From positions 372,001-436,000 of the forward strand of contig NZ_MRBS01000001.1 of NCBI RefSeq assembly GCF_001922585.1: a stretch of 64,000 nucleotides of DNA, written 5' to 3'. Shown in pieces: positions 31,086 to 40,550 of the stretch. The stretch comes from Pantoea sp. 1.19. Lineage in GTDB: Bacteria; Pseudomonadota; Gammaproteobacteria; Enterobacterales; Enterobacteriaceae. The notes beneath the pieces were generated by a model that saw only the letters and a list, made by a program, of their open reading frames with translations, was not told where the DNA came from and made no database searches. The position numbers were made by a program, and so were the translations under genes. Every line of letters starts with the position of its first letter. Position 1 is the first letter of the stretch.

Positions 31086-31990
31086 TGAATGGCCTGAACC
31101 GCGTGCTCCAGCGCCAGGCGCAGCAGGTGACGGTCGTGGCGGTAGCGGATATCGGCGGCCTCCAGCGGCTCCTGAATCAGCAGCCGGTCGGTGACGCCGT
31201 CGGTGTCGATACCGGGCGCAACAATCAGCGCGTCGATTACCCGCTTACCGATGGCGTTTTCCATCTGCGTCAGCTTATCCGCCACCCGCAGCCGCGCGGC
31301 GGCCGGGCTCAGCTCGCGGCCGAGATTACCAATAAATACCATGGTCGACGGCGTACGGCGCAGCGCCTGGGCAATCTCCGGCAGCAGCAGCACCGGCATC
31401 AGGCTGGTATAAAAACTGCCGGGGCCAATCAGGATTAAATCCGCCTCGCCAATGGCTTCAATCGCCTCGCGAGTGGCGCTGACGCTGGGCGACAGCATCA
31501 GCTCCTGCGGCGCCAGCGGCATCTGATCGATATCGGTCTCGCCGTAGACCAAATGGCCCTCAGCGTCCATCGCCACCAAATCCACCGGCTGTTCTGACAT
31601 CGGGATCAGAAATGCGTCCACCTTCAGCAAATTGCGGATGATGTTGATGGCCTCCAGCGGCCGCACGCTAAGGTGATCAAGGGCCTTCAGCATCAGATTA
31701 CCCAGGTTATGCCCGGCCAGCTCGCCGTTGCCGGTAAAGCGGTACTCAAACATCGCCGAGGCGACGCTCGGCTCGGTGATCAGCTGATTGAGACAATTGC
31801 GCATATCCCCCCAGGCAATCCCGCCCTCGGAGCGGCGAATCCGCCCGGTTGATCCGCCATTGTCGGTGGTGGTTACAATCCCGGTCAGGCGGGAGCCCAG
31901 CGGCGACAGGGCAGACATCACCCGTCCCAGGCCATGGCCGCCGCCGAGGGCGACTACGCGGTCCAAATCAGCAAGCGTACGATTACGCAT
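31082..31990 (-). CDS. ybhK: YvcK/CofD-like gluconeogenesis factor
   Basis: A 302-residue cytoplasmic protein of the YvcK family, equal in length to E. coli YbhK. It contains [37 protein letters not shown] and [14 protein letters not shown], the nucleotide-sugar binding core. In Bacillus YvcK binds UDP-sugars and supports cell shape and gluconeogenic growth; the enterobacterial role is unclear. The start at 31990 ([10 protein letters not shown]) is by homology and GGAG precedes it. Convergent with uvrB. Confidence 0.95.
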   Translation of the reverse strand: MRNRTLADLDRVVALGGGHGLGRVMSALSPLGSRLTGIVTTTDNGGSTGRIRRSEGGIAWGDMRNCLNQLITEPSVASAMFEYRFTGNGELAGHNLGNLMLKALDHLSVRPLEAINIIRNLLKVDAFLIPMSEQPVDLVAMDAEGHLVYGETDIDQMPLAPQELMLSPSVSATREAIEAIGEADLILIGPGSFYTSLMPVLLLPEIAQALRRTPSTMVFIGNLGRELSPAAARLRVADKLTQMENAIGKRVIDALIVAPGIDTDGVTDRLLIQEPLEAADIRYRHDRHLLRLALEHAVQAIH

Positions 31991-32126
31991 GACACTCCTT
32001 GAGCAAGAAAGAACAAATGGCGTGGCGTAAATATAACAAAATGTTTTGTTCTCAACCCGGCGAGTTTTATTGTGCACGAACGTGGAGCGATACTAAGCGA
32101 TAAGTGGCGAAAAGTGAGAGTAAAAG

Positions 32127-32150
32127 CGATATAAAATGAGTTATATAGCG
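32127..32150. promoter_or_regulatory. ModE box upstream of moaA
   Basis: A 24-bp imperfect palindrome starts CGATATAA and ends TTATATAGCG, with the same length and CG ends as the modA box in this window. It lies about 50-70 bp before the Moco RNA. E. coli ModE-molybdate activates the moa operon from such a site. Confidence 0.8.
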
Positions 32151-32197
32151 TCTGGCGCAGGTGACAAGCCGGCGGCGGCGGCGCTACACTGGCAGGA

Positions 32198-32311
32198 CAC
32201 ACACTCTAGCCTTTTCGCCTGGGTCTTCGGATACGGTGGACTGGCCGCAGCCCCGGCTGCCAGGGCGTCGCGAGAAATGGCGGCGCCTCCCGTTATTGGA
32301 AAGGTGTAAAC
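32198..32311 (+). ncRNA. Moco RNA motif (molybdenum cofactor riboswitch-like leader) of moaA
   Basis: The leader contains the conserved blocks ACACTCTAGCC, CCTGGGTC, GATACGGTG, TGGCCG, CCAGGGCG, GAGAAATGG, CGCCTCCCGT and GGAAAGGTGT, in the order of the E. coli moaA leader. The last block holds the ribosome site of moaA. In E. coli it lowers moa expression when cofactor is abundant. The boundaries are approximate. Confidence 0.92.
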
Positions 32312-33298
32312 GTGACACAATTAACCGATGCCTTCGCGCGCCGATTTTACTATCTGCGCCTGTCGGTAACCGACGTGTGCAACTTTCGCTGCACCTATTG
32401 CCTGCCCGATGGTTACCGTCCGCAGGGGGTTACCAACAAACAGTTTCTGACGCTGGCGGAGATCCGCCGGTTAACGGCCGCCTTCGCGGCGGCCGGTACC
32501 GAAAAGGTACGCCTGACCGGCGGCGAACCTTCGCTGCGGCGCGATTTCACCGACATTATCGCCACCGTGGCGGCGACTCCCGGCATTAGCCGCGTGGCGG
32601 TGACCACTAACGGCTACCGGCTGGCCCGCGAGGTGGCCGGCTGGCGCGACGCCGGGCTGACGGCGATTAACGTCAGTATGGATTCGCTCGACCCGCGTCA
32701 GTTCCACGCCATCACCGGGCAGGATCGTTTTCATCAGGTTATGGCCGGTATTGATGCCGCGCTGGACGCCGGTTATGCCACGGTAAAGGTGAACGCGGTA
32801 CTGATGCGCGATCTGAATGACCGCAGCCTGGCCCGTTTTCTGGCGTGGATCAAGACCCGCCCCATTCAGCTGCGGTTTATTGAGCTGATGGAGACCGGTG
32901 AGGGAGGAGCGCTGTTTCGTCGCCACCATCTCTCCGGGGAGGTGATTCGCCGCGAGCTGATAGCCCAGGGGTGGCAGCTTAAACCGCGCGGCCGCAGCGA
33001 CGGTCCGGCGCAGGTCTTCGGTCACCCCGACTATCAGGGGGAGGTCGGGCTGATCATGCCGTATGAGCCGTCGTTCTGCGCCAGCTGTAACCGTCTGCGC
33101 GTCTCCGCGTTGGGCAATTTGCATCTGTGCCTGTTTGGTGAGGCGGGCGTCCCGCTGCGCGATCTGCTGGCCGATGATGGTCAACAGGCGGCCCTGCAGG
33201 CGCGTATTGCCGACAGCCTGGGGCAAAAGAAACAGACCCATTTCTTGCATCAGGGACAGACCGGCATAACCCAAAATCTTTCGTTTATTGGTGGTTGA
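32312..33298 (+). CDS. moaA: GTP 3',8-cyclase
   Basis: A radical-SAM enzyme that starts molybdopterin synthesis by cyclising GTP. The 328-residue protein has the SAM cluster [21 protein letters not shown], and the C-terminal 4Fe-4S site in [18 protein letters not shown]. It ends in the essential GlyGly. The start is a GTG at 32312 directly after the Moco RNA. It is the first gene of moaABCDE. Confidence 0.97.
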   Translation: MTQLTDAFARRFYYLRLSVTDVCNFRCTYCLPDGYRPQGVTNKQFLTLAEIRRLTAAFAAAGTEKVRLTGGEPSLRRDFTDIIATVAATPGISRVAVTTNGYRLAREVAGWRDAGLTAINVSMDSLDPRQFHAITGQDRFHQVMAGIDAALDAGYATVKVNAVLMRDLNDRSLARFLAWIKTRPIQLRFIELMETGEGGALFRRHHLSGEVIRRELIAQGWQLKPRGRSDGPAQVFGHPDYQGEVGLIMPYEPSFCASCNRLRVSALGNLHLCLFGEAGVPLRDLLADDGQQAALQARIADSLGQKKQTHFLHQGQTGITQNLSFIGG

Positions 33299-33310
33299 CA
33301 AGGAGATCCC

Positions 33311-33826
33311 ATGAGTACAATGTCCGCGACGTTTGTTCCGCTCAATCTAGCTGTTCTCACCGTCTCCGACAGTCGCGATGCCAGCAACGACAGCTCCGGT
33401 GACTATCTGCGTGAGGCGATTGCCGAGGCCGGCCACCGGGTGGTGGATCACGCGCTGGTGGCGGATAACCGCTACCGGATTCGCGCCACCGTCTCCAGCT
33501 GGATTGCCAGCGCCGATGTCCAGGTTGTGCTGATCGCTGGCGGTACCGGATTCCATGCTAAAAACAGTACACCGGAGGCGCTGCTGCCGCTGTTCGATCG
33601 TACCATTGAGGGGTTTGGCGAGGTGTTTCGCATGCTCTCCTGGGAGGATGTGGGCAGTTCGACCCTGCAATCCCGCGCGCTGGCCGGCCTGGCTAACGAC
33701 ACGCTGATTGTCGCGATGCCTGGATCTACTGGTGCCTGTCGGCTGGCCTGGCAGCACATTCTGCTGGATCAGCTGGATGCCCGCCACCGCCCCTGTAACT
33801 TTGTCTCGCAACTGAAGAAAGTCTGA
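33311..33826 (+). CDS. moaB: MogA-like molybdenum cofactor protein B
   Basis: A 171-residue protein of the MoaB/MogA fold, binding molybdopterin; its essential role is not settled in E. coli. It has [21 protein letters not shown] and the molybdopterin site [17 protein letters not shown] strong AAGGAGA precedes the ATG. It lies between moaA (12 bp) and moaC (2 bp). Confidence 0.95.
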   Translation: MSTMSATFVPLNLAVLTVSDSRDASNDSSGDYLREAIAEAGHRVVDHALVADNRYRIRATVSSWIASADVQVVLIAGGTGFHAKNSTPEALLPLFDRTIEGFGEVFRMLSWEDVGSSTLQSRALAGLANDTLIVAMPGSTGACRLAWQHILLDQLDARHRPCNFVSQLKKV

Positions 33827-33828
33827 TT

Positions 33829-34311
33829 ATGTCGCAGTTAACCCACCTGTCCGCCCGCGGCGACGCCCATATGGTCGATGTTGCGGCCAAGGCGGAGACC
33901 GTGCGCGAAGCCCGTGCGGAAGCGTTTGTTACGATGCAGCCGGAAACGCTGCAGATGATCCTCGACGGACATCATCATAAAGGCGATGTCTTTGCTACCG
34001 CCCGCATTGCCGGTATCCAGGCGGCGAAACGCACCTGGGATCTGATTCCGCTCTGTCATCCGCTGATGCTCAGCAGCGTGGAGGTGATCCTCGAGGCGCA
34101 ACCCGAAGCGCATCGCGTACGCATTGAGACCTGCTGCCGGCTGACCGGCAAAACCGGCGTTGAGATGGAAGCGCTGACCGCCGCCTCGGTGGCGGCGTTG
34201 ACCCTGTATGACATGTGCAAAGCGGTGCAAAAAGACATGGTGATTGAACAGGTGCGTCTGCTCAGCAAGCGGGGCGGTAAGTCAGGAGACTTTCAGGCAG
34301 GTGAAGCATGA
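33829..34311 (+). CDS. moaC: Cyclic pyranopterin monophosphate synthase
   Basis: Converts the MoaA product to cyclic pyranopterin monophosphate. The 160-residue protein shows [19 protein letters not shown], the catalytic Lys region [20 protein letters not shown], and MCKAVQKDM. The start is 2 bp after the moaB stop, and the stop overlaps moaD. Confidence 0.96.
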   Translation: MSQLTHLSARGDAHMVDVAAKAETVREARAEAFVTMQPETLQMILDGHHHKGDVFATARIAGIQAAKRTWDLIPLCHPLMLSSVEVILEAQPEAHRVRIETCCRLTGKTGVEMEALTAASVAALTLYDMCKAVQKDMVIEQVRLLSKRGGKSGDFQAGEA

Positions 34312-34556
34312 TCCGCGTGCTGTTCTTCGCTCAGGTACGTGAACTCACCGACACCGCCAGCCTCGAGCTGGCGTGGCAGGGGATAACCAGCGTAGCGGCG
34401 CTGCGCGATCGGCTGGCCTTACGCGGTGAACGCTGGGCGCTGGCGCTGTCGGCAGACAACCTGCTGGCGGCGGTGAATCAGACGCTGGTGTCCTTTGATC
34501 ATCCGCTGCGCGATGGCGATGAAGTGGCGTTTTTCCCACCGGTCACCGGAGGATAA
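34308..34556 (+). CDS. moaD: Molybdopterin synthase sulfur carrier subunit
   Basis: A ubiquitin-like protein of 82 residues that carries thiocarboxylate sulfur to MoaE. It ends in FFPPVTGG with the required GlyGly. The ATG overlaps the moaC stop by 4 nt. moaE follows after one base. Confidence 0.95.
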   Translation: MIRVLFFAQVRELTDTASLELAWQGITSVAALRDRLALRGERWALALSADNLLAAVNQTLVSFDHPLRDGDEVAFFPPVTGG

Positions 34557-34557
34557 G

Positions 34558-35025
34558 ATGCACACCCGTATTCGCGTGGGGGCAACCCCCTTTGCATTCG
34601 GTGAAGAGTACGACTGGCTACTGGCCGGCGACGACGACGGCGCAGTGGTGACCTTTACCGGTAAAGTGCGCAATCACAACCTCGGTGCCAGCGTGCAGGC
34701 GCTGAGCCTGGAGCACTATCCCGGCATGACCGAAAGCGTGCTGCACGCGCTGGTAGAGGACGCGCGCGCGCGCTGGCCGCTTGGGCGGGTGACCGTGATC
34801 CACCGCACGGGAGCGCTGTTCCCCGGCGACCAGATTGTGCTGGTCGGCGTCAGTTCTGCCCACCGTGCGGCCGCCTTTGCGGCGGCGGAATTTATCATGG
34901 ATACGCTGAAAACCCGCGCGCCGTTCTGGAAGCGGGAAACCACTCCGCAGGGCGACCGCTGGGTGGATGCCCGCGACAGCGACCGCGACGCCGCCGCGCG
35001 CTGGTCCTCCACACCGACAGAATAA
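34558..35025 (+). CDS. moaE: Molybdopterin synthase catalytic subunit
   Basis: With MoaD it inserts two sulfurs to form molybdopterin. The 155-residue protein has VVTFTGKVRNHN, LEHYPGMTE, HRTGALFPGDQIVLVGV and the catalytic Lys stretch LKTRAPFWKRE. The start at 34558 (MHTRIRVG) follows GGAGG and lies one base after the moaD stop. It is about five residues longer at the C-terminus than the E. coli protein. Confidence 0.95.
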   Translation: MHTRIRVGATPFAFGEEYDWLLAGDDDGAVVTFTGKVRNHNLGASVQALSLEHYPGMTESVLHALVEDARARWPLGRVTVIHRTGALFPGDQIVLVGVSSAHRAAAFAAAEFIMDTLKTRAPFWKRETTPQGDRWVDARDSDRDAAARWSSTPTE

Positions 35026-35034
35026 CGGACGCGC

Positions 35035-36123
35035 ATGATCAAACTGTTCTCCCCGCTGCTGCTGGCCCTGCTGCTGGCCGGCTGCAGCAGCCGTACCCCG
35101 CCGGCGCCGGCGCCGCTGCAACCGGAAACGGCGAAGGCAACACTCATCCGGCTGATGCCGTCCGGCGTCAGTGACCAGGCCGGCTGGGCCAGCGACATCT
35201 ACACCGCCTTTCTCAGTCAGCAGCTGCCGATGACCGACAGTAACTTCTGCGCCACGCTGGCGGTAGCCGAACAGGAGTCCACGTTCACCGCCAATCCGGC
35301 GGTGCCTGGACTGGCGAAGATTGCCTGGGCGGAAATTGACCGCCGCGCCGCCAGCCTGCATATTCCCGCGTTTTTAGTGCATACCGCGCTGCGCGTGGAC
35401 TCACCAAACGGTAAAAGCTATCGCGAACGGCTTGATAGCGTGCGTACCGAGCAGGACCTCAGCGACATCTTCGACGACATGCTGGATTCTGTGCCGCTGG
35501 GGCAGCGGCTGTTTGGTCAGCTGAATCCCATCCGCACCGGCGGGCCGATGCAGGTGAGTATCGCGTTTGCTGAGGCGCATGCCAGGGGGTATCCGTGGCC
35601 GGTAACCCAGCGCATTCGCAATGAAGTCTTCACCCGCCGCGGCGGCATGTACTTTGGCATTATGCACCTGCTGGGCTACCCGGCGGACTACAGCCGGCCG
35701 CTGTACCGTTTTGCTGACTTTAACGCTGGCTGGTATGCCAGCCGCAATGCGGCATTTCAGTCGGCGGTTAGTCGCCTGAGCGGCATCAGGCTGGCGCGCG
35801 ATGGCGATCTGATCGCCTGGGGAAGCCGCCAGGCCGGTGCGACCGAAAAAGCCGTGCGGGTGCTGGGGCCGCAGCTAAAGATGGATAATGCCGCGATACG
35901 CGACGCGCTGGAGCTGAGCACTACCGCGGACTTCAGCGACAGCGCGCTGTGGCACCGGGTATTTGCACTGGCCGACGGCCAGGCCGGAAGCCGCCTGCCG
36001 CGCGAGCAACTGCCGGGGATCGCCCTCGACAGCCCCAAAATAACCCGCAAGCTGACCACCGCCTGGTTTGCGCAGCGCGTCGACGGTCGCTATCAGCGCT
36101 GCATGGCGCGCGCCGGCGGGTAA
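35035..36123 (+). CDS. yaiW: DUF1615 lipoprotein, YaiW-like
   Basis: A 362-residue lipoprotein with the lipobox LLLAGCSS (Cys17) after a short signal. DUF1615 is clear along its length: AVAEQESTFTANPAVPGL, DRRAASLHIPAFLVHTAL, LNPIRTGGPMQVSIAF, YRFADFNAGWYASRNAAFQ and LESPKITRKLTTAWF-like LDSPKITRKLTTAWFA. E. coli YaiW sits beside sbmA and is linked to uptake of peptide antibiotics. Here the gene lies 9 bp after moaE and is probably read with the moa operon. The symbol is by similarity; the cellular role here is unknown. Confidence 0.85.
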   Translation: MIKLFSPLLLALLLAGCSSRTPPAPAPLQPETAKATLIRLMPSGVSDQAGWASDIYTAFLSQQLPMTDSNFCATLAVAEQESTFTANPAVPGLAKIAWAEIDRRAASLHIPAFLVHTALRVDSPNGKSYRERLDSVRTEQDLSDIFDDMLDSVPLGQRLFGQLNPIRTGGPMQVSIAFAEAHARGYPWPVTQRIRNEVFTRRGGMYFGIMHLLGYPADYSRPLYRFADFNAGWYASRNAAFQSAVSRLSGIRLARDGDLIAWGSRQAGATEKAVRVLGPQLKMDNAAIRDALELSTTADFSDSALWHRVFALADGQAGSRLPREQLPGIALDSPKITRKLTTAWFAQRVDGRYQRCMARAGG

Positions 36124-36222
36124 GGGAAAGCACTGGTCAATATTGCCGATCCTGTGCCAGACTGTAGGCGTTAACGCCCCGCACCCGCGGGGATTTCCCA
36201 GACTCACCTGAAAGGGGGCATC

Positions 36223-36933
36223 ATGGATCGATATCCGGGTTCCGACAATTCTGTTATGCAGCGCACCGCCAGCGGGCTGCAAACCTATATGGCGCAAGTG
36301 TACGGCTGGATGACCTGCGGGCTGCTGCTGACGGCGTTTGTCGCCTGGTATGCTGCCAACACGCCGGCTATCCTGCAGTTTGTGTTTCAAAGCCAGATCA
36401 CCTTTTTTGGCCTGATCATTGCTCAGCTGGCGCTGGTCTTTGTGCTCTCCGGCATGGTTCATAAGATGAGCGGAGCGCTGGCAACCAGCCTGTTTATGCT
36501 TTATTCGGCATTGACGGGCCTGACCATGGCCTCGATCTTTATCGTCTACACCCAGTCTTCCATCGCCTCGACTTTTGTGGTGACGGCCGGGATGTTTGGC
36601 GCAATGAGCTTCTGGGGCTACACCACGAAACGCGATCTGAGCGGCATGGGCAGCATGCTGTTTATGGCATTGATCGGTATTGTGCTGGCCTCGCTGGTCA
36701 ATATCTGGCTGAAGAGCAGCGCGCTGATGTGGGCCGTCACCTATATTGGCGTGGTGGTGTTTGTCGGCCTGACCGCCTATGACACCCAGAAGCTGAAAAA
36801 CATCGGTGAGCAAATTGATGTTCGCGACAAAGAGAATTTGCGCCGCTACTCAATCATGGGCGCGCTGACCCTCTATCTTGACTTCATTAACCTGTTCCTG
36901 ATGCTGCTTCGCATCTTTGGCAACCGCCGCTGA
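36223..36933 (+). CDS. ybhL: Bax inhibitor-1 family membrane protein
   Basis: A seven-span inner-membrane protein of 236 residues, near-collinear with E. coli YbhL. It has RAGLQTYMAQ-like RTASGLQTYMAQVYGWM, LMFAL-type hydrophobic segments, and the C-terminal YDTQKLKNIGEQIDVRD and YLDFINLFLMLLRIFGNRR of the BI-1/TMBIM family. Bacterial members act as pH-gated calcium leaks; this is inferred. AAAGGGGG precedes the ATG. A strong terminator follows. Confidence 0.95.
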   Translation: MDRYPGSDNSVMQRTASGLQTYMAQVYGWMTCGLLLTAFVAWYAANTPAILQFVFQSQITFFGLIIAQLALVFVLSGMVHKMSGALATSLFMLYSALTGLTMASIFIVYTQSSIASTFVVTAGMFGAMSFWGYTTKRDLSGMGSMLFMALIGIVLASLVNIWLKSSALMWAVTYIGVVVFVGLTAYDTQKLKNIGEQIDVRDKENLRRYSIMGALTLYLDFINLFLMLLRIFGNRR

Positions 36934-36940
36934 TGCTATA

Positions 36941-36966
36941 ACGCCTCCGTTCGGAGGCGTTTTTTT
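36941..36966 (+). terminator. Intrinsic terminator of ybhL
   Basis: ACGCCTCC, loop GTTC, GGAGGCGT and a run of seven T, starting 7 bp after the ybhL stop. It touches the end of the convergent ybhN. Confidence 0.93.
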
Positions 36967-37927
36967 AACCGCCGGCATCGTGCGGATGGCGGGTTCGCAG
37001 CGACGTTGCCCGGCTCTCCAGACACAGATACAGCACCAGCGCCAGCAGCAGCGGCAGGATAAAATAGAGCACCCGCCACGCCAGCAGGGCGGCAATGATG
37101 GTTCCCTGCGTTACCGACTCGCCGGACAGCAGCGCCAGAAATACCGCCTCCATCACCCCAATACCGGCCGGAATATGAATAATCACTCCGGCAATACTGC
37201 TGACCAGCAGCACGCCGAGGATCACCGGCCACGCGACCTGCTGACCCATCAGGATCCAGATAATGGTGCCCATCACCATCCAGTTAGCGCTGGAAATGGC
37301 AAACTGAAACAGCGCCATCGGCAGCGACGGCAGCGACAGCTTGTGTCCGCGGACCTTCCAGCTGCGGCGCGGTGAACACGCGCACAGCCCGAGAAACAGC
37401 GCGCTGGCCAGCAGCAGACCGGCGCCGATGATCTGCAGCGTACCGTCGCCGATGTACCAGTGTCGCGGCACCGGTACCAGACCGGCGGCAAAAATCGTCC
37501 CGGCGACCAGCAGGTAGCCCAGCCAGTTGGTGGCGATGCTCATCGAGAAGATGCGGGTAATCGTTTTACCCGGCAGGCCCAGCCGCGAATAGAGCCGGTA
37601 GCGCATGGCCACGCCGCCAACCCAGGTGGAGAGCGTCAGATTAAACGCGTAACAGATAAACGACACCAGCATCACCTGACGCTTCGCCAGCCGGTGGCGG
37701 CACCAGGCACGGCCGATCAGATCGTAGACGCCGTAGATCAGATAGCTGACTACCACCAGCGCCACCGCGCTAAAAAAGGCCGTGCGATTGTAATCCCGAA
37801 TCACATTCCAGACATCGCCCCAGTCCACTTTGCGCGCATAGAGCACCAGCAGCACCAGCACCGCGATAAAAAACAGCCAGGTAAGGATGCTTTTGGTCTG
37901 TTTCCAGACCTTGTGCGATCGTGACAT
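36965..37927 (-). CDS. ybhN: UPF0104 inner-membrane protein YbhN
   Basis: A 320-residue polytopic membrane protein (about eight spans) similar to the flippase/synthase-like membrane domain of lysylphosphatidylglycerol synthases. Recognisable stretches are KILTWLFFIAV-like SILTWLFFIAVLVLL, LVSFICYAFNLTLSTWVGG and SSIAGVIIHIPAGIGVMEAVF. Its ATG overlaps the clsB stop (TGATG). It is the last gene of ybhP-clsB-ybhN, so a role in anionic phospholipid metabolism is likely, but the function is unproven. Confidence 0.94.
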   Translation of the reverse strand: MSRSHKVWKQTKSILTWLFFIAVLVLLVLYARKVDWGDVWNVIRDYNRTAFFSAVALVVVSYLIYGVYDLIGRAWCRHRLAKRQVMLVSFICYAFNLTLSTWVGGVAMRYRLYSRLGLPGKTITRIFSMSIATNWLGYLLVAGTIFAAGLVPVPRHWYIGDGTLQIIGAGLLLASALFLGLCACSPRRSWKVRGHKLSLPSLPMALFQFAISSANWMVMGTIIWILMGQQVAWPVILGVLLVSSIAGVIIHIPAGIGVMEAVFLALLSGESVTQGTIIAALLAWRVLYFILPLLLALVLYLCLESRATSLRTRHPHDAGG

Positions 37928-39171
37928 CAGGGTTTTACGCCTCCGTTATCGACATCGATGCGATCCTGTGTCTCCAGCTCCGGCTGCACCGGCGGATCAA
38001 CCTCTGCCAGCCGCGGGGTATGCGCCGGCAGCCAGCCGGCAATCGCCGGAAAGTGGCGCAGAAAATGAAAGACCACCACGTTTTTACTCAGCTGCCACAG
38101 ATTGCGCCGCGGTAAATCGCTCGCGTCAACCCGCCGGCAATCTGCTTTCAGCAGAGTGGTCAAATGGTCAGTCAGCTGCTGATTAAACGCCCGATCGTGG
38201 AAAATCAGGTTGGCTTCCAGATTCAGCGACAGGCTCAGCGGATCGAGGTTGCTGGAGCCAACGGTCACCCAGTGCGAATCCTGTAGCGCAATCTTGGCGT
38301 GCAGCGGTCGGCGAATATATTCGTAAATCTCCACCCCGGCGTTAACCAGCCAGGTGTAAAGCAGCTCGGCACCGACTTTCACAATCGGCATATCGGGTTC
38401 GCCCTGCACGATAAGCTTGACCCGTACGCCGCGCCGCGCCGCATTGCGCATCTCTTTCAGTAAGCGATAGCCGGGAAAGAAATAGGCATTGGCAATAATG
38501 ACCTGCCGTTTGGCTTCGCGCAGCATTTGCAGATAGTGACGCTCAATATCGTCGCGGTGCTGATCGTTATCCCGCCAGACAAACAGCGCCTGCGCCTCGC
38601 CGGGCAACGGGCGATCCGGCCGAATGCGGCCGTGCCGCGACCACCAGTGACTGACCTTCTGCTGACTGCCGATCGCCTCGCGAGTATAAGCCACGATGTC
38701 GTCCACCACCGGCCCCCGCACCTCAACGCTGTAATCCTGTTTAGCTTCCGGCCCGTAATCAATCATGTGTTCCGCGGAGTAGTTTATGCCGCCGACGAAC
38801 GCCACCTCATCATCCACGGTGACTATCTTGCGGTGCAGGCGGCGAAAGACATTGGTGCGCACGCCCAGCAGGCGCGGGCCGGGATCGTAGAGAACAAACC
38901 TTACGCCGGCCGCGGTAAGGGTATTAATGAACTCTCCCTCCAGGTCCGGCGAGCCGTAGGCATCGACCATCACCTCGACGCTGACGCCGCGCGCCGCCGT
39001 GGCTTGCAGCACCGCATGCAGTTCACGACCGATGTTGTCATAGAACAGAATGAAGGTTTCCAGCACCACCGAGCGTTTGGCCTGCCGGATGGCGTCAAAA
39101 ACCCGGGGAAAAAAGGCATCGCCGTTAATCAACAAGCGGATCTGGTTACCGCTGCGCCATGCGGGTTTCAT
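37927..39171 (-). CDS. clsB: Cardiolipin synthase B
   Basis: A phospholipase-D-family transferase making cardiolipin from phosphatidylglycerol. The 414-residue protein has two HKD motifs: HRKIVTVDDEVAFVGGIN and HAKIALQDSHWVTVGSSN. RTNVFRRLHR and FFPGYRLLKEMR are also typical, and the C-terminus matches E. coli ClsB. No N-terminal membrane helices are seen, as expected for ClsB. Its ATG overlaps the ybhP stop (ATGA) and its stop overlaps ybhN, a tightly coupled trio as in E. coli. Confidence 0.97.
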   Translation of the reverse strand: MKPAWRSGNQIRLLINGDAFFPRVFDAIRQAKRSVVLETFILFYDNIGRELHAVLQATAARGVSVEVMVDAYGSPDLEGEFINTLTAAGVRFVLYDPGPRLLGVRTNVFRRLHRKIVTVDDEVAFVGGINYSAEHMIDYGPEAKQDYSVEVRGPVVDDIVAYTREAIGSQQKVSHWWSRHGRIRPDRPLPGEAQALFVWRDNDQHRDDIERHYLQMLREAKRQVIIANAYFFPGYRLLKEMRNAARRGVRVKLIVQGEPDMPIVKVGAELLYTWLVNAGVEIYEYIRRPLHAKIALQDSHWVTVGSSNLDPLSLSLNLEANLIFHDRAFNQQLTDHLTTLLKADCRRVDASDLPRRNLWQLSKNVVVFHFLRHFPAIAGWLPAHTPRLAEVDPPVQPELETQDRIDVDNGGVKP

Positions 39172-39929
39172 AATTGAATCTCCACTGCCAGCGGAGCATG
39201 ATCGGAGAGCTGCGACCAGGGCTGACGTGGCAGGCTCAAGGGGCGGCTGAACGCCGCGTTGCGAACATACAGGCGATCCAGACGCAGCAGCGGCAGCCAG
39301 GCGGGAAAGGTTCGCGCCGGACGGCCTGCATGCTGGCTGAAGACCTCTTTCAGATTAGCGCATTGCTGCAGTTTGCGAGTGGCGTACTGCTGCCAGTCAT
39401 TGAAGTCACCGCCGACCACCAGCGGCGACGCCGGGGGCAGGGCGGCGATCAGTTCACACAGCTGCGCCAGCTGCGCGCGGCGCTGCGCTGCCCGCAGGCC
39501 GAGATGAATACACATGACCTGCAGCGGTGGACGATCGTCTGGCAGCGCGATTTCGCAGTGCAGGACGCCGCGCTTTTCACTGCCGGGCGTGGAGATATCA
39601 CGATTGTGGACGCGGTGAATAGGGAAGCGCGACAGCACCGCATTGCCGTGGTCACCCTCGGGATACACCGCGTTGCGCCCGTAGGCATACTGCGGCCAGA
39701 CGCTGTCGGCCAGAAACGCGAGGTGGGACGCCGTAGGCCAGCCGTCGGGAGGCGTACCGTGCAGCAGTTGGCTGCCGGTAACCTCTTGTAACAGGACCAG
39801 ATCGGCCCCGGTACCGCGAATGGCTTCGCGCAAATCGGGCAACATAAAACGGCGGTTAAAGCTGGTAAATCCCTTGTGTATATTCAGGGTTAAAATGTTT
39901 AAACGCAACGACCCGCCTTTTTGTGGCAT
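39168..39929 (-). CDS. ybhP: Endonuclease/exonuclease/phosphatase family protein YbhP
   Basis: A 253-residue DNase-I-like hydrolase fold. The metal and catalytic residues appear in LTLNIHKGF, LVLLQEVTGS, GRNAVYPEGDHGNAVLSR, CIHLGLR, VVGGDFNDW and LSDHAPLAVEI. The position upstream of clsB suggests a phosphodiester or lipid substrate, but this is inference. The start at 39929 (MPQKGGSLRLNIL) gives the E. coli length. A short palindrome, CTTATC-GTCTT-GATAAG, lies upstream at 39943-39960. Confidence 0.92.
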   Translation of the reverse strand: MPQKGGSLRLNILTLNIHKGFTSFNRRFMLPDLREAIRGTGADLVLLQEVTGSQLLHGTPPDGWPTASHLAFLADSVWPQYAYGRNAVYPEGDHGNAVLSRFPIHRVHNRDISTPGSEKRGVLHCEIALPDDRPPLQVMCIHLGLRAAQRRAQLAQLCELIAALPPASPLVVGGDFNDWQQYATRKLQQCANLKEVFSQHAGRPARTFPAWLPLLRLDRLYVRNAAFSRPLSLPRQPWSQLSDHAPLAVEIQL

Positions 39930-40109
39930 ACTTAACGGCTCTCCTTATCGTCTTGATAAGGTTAAAGTGTAGTCTTTGTCACAAAAGGGTGTACCTGCGG
40001 CGGGTTATTTGCGGCATTTTCCGTATTCCAGGGTAGTCTGAATCTCTGCCATTCGGCGGATTATCGCGGCGACTACTCCGGCTGCCCGGCGGGTCCCCAG
40101 GAGAAAACG

Positions 40110-40508
40110 ATGAAATGGTCTAACCGTGTTCAGATTGTCACCGGACAAACCTGCGTACACATTTCCCTGCATCTGCTGCTGATTGCCGCCCTGGTCTGGG
40201 GCTGGAAGCATCAGGCGCTGGTTGAGGTCAGCGCCGTTTTACTGGCAGCTTACAGCGTGGTGTTTACAGGCACGCTGATTGCTCAGCGCGTCGCCTCCCT
40301 GCGCGGCCTCGGCGACTTTCTGGAAGAAGCCTCTACCACGTACTACTTCGGCGCGGCAATGTTGGCGCTGTTCCTGCTCTCGCGCGTGGTGCACAACCCC
40401 CTGCTGCTCGGCATGATGGGCGTGATCATGCTGGTGGGGCCGGCACTGATCTCCCTGCTGGCCAAAGAGCCTCAGCGTCTGCGCGCGTCGTCAAAAAAAC
40501 GCGTCTGA
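40110..40508 (+). CDS. ybhQ: Inner-membrane protein YbhQ
   Basis: A 132-residue protein with three or four membrane segments and no known function. MKWSNRVQIVTGQTCVHI aligns with the YbhQ start, LEEASTTYYFGAAMLALFLLSRVV with its conserved centre, and GPALISLLAKE with its end. AGGAG precedes the ATG. It stands alone between divergent ybhP and a terminator. Confidence 0.9.
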   Translation: MKWSNRVQIVTGQTCVHISLHLLLIAALVWGWKHQALVEVSAVLLAAYSVVFTGTLIAQRVASLRGLGDFLEEASTTYYFGAAMLALFLLSRVVHNPLLLGMMGVIMLVGPALISLLAKEPQRLRASSKKRV

Positions 40509-40514
40509 CGGCAA

Positions 40515-40542
40515 CAGGGCGCCCGCGGGCGCCCTGAGTTTT
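40515..40542. terminator. Intrinsic terminator of ybhQ
   Basis: CAGGGCGCCC, loop GC, GGGCGCCCTG then AGTTTT, 7 bp after the ybhQ stop and 9 bp before the end of the convergent MFS gene. Confidence 0.8.
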
Positions 40543-40550
40543 ACTGGCTG

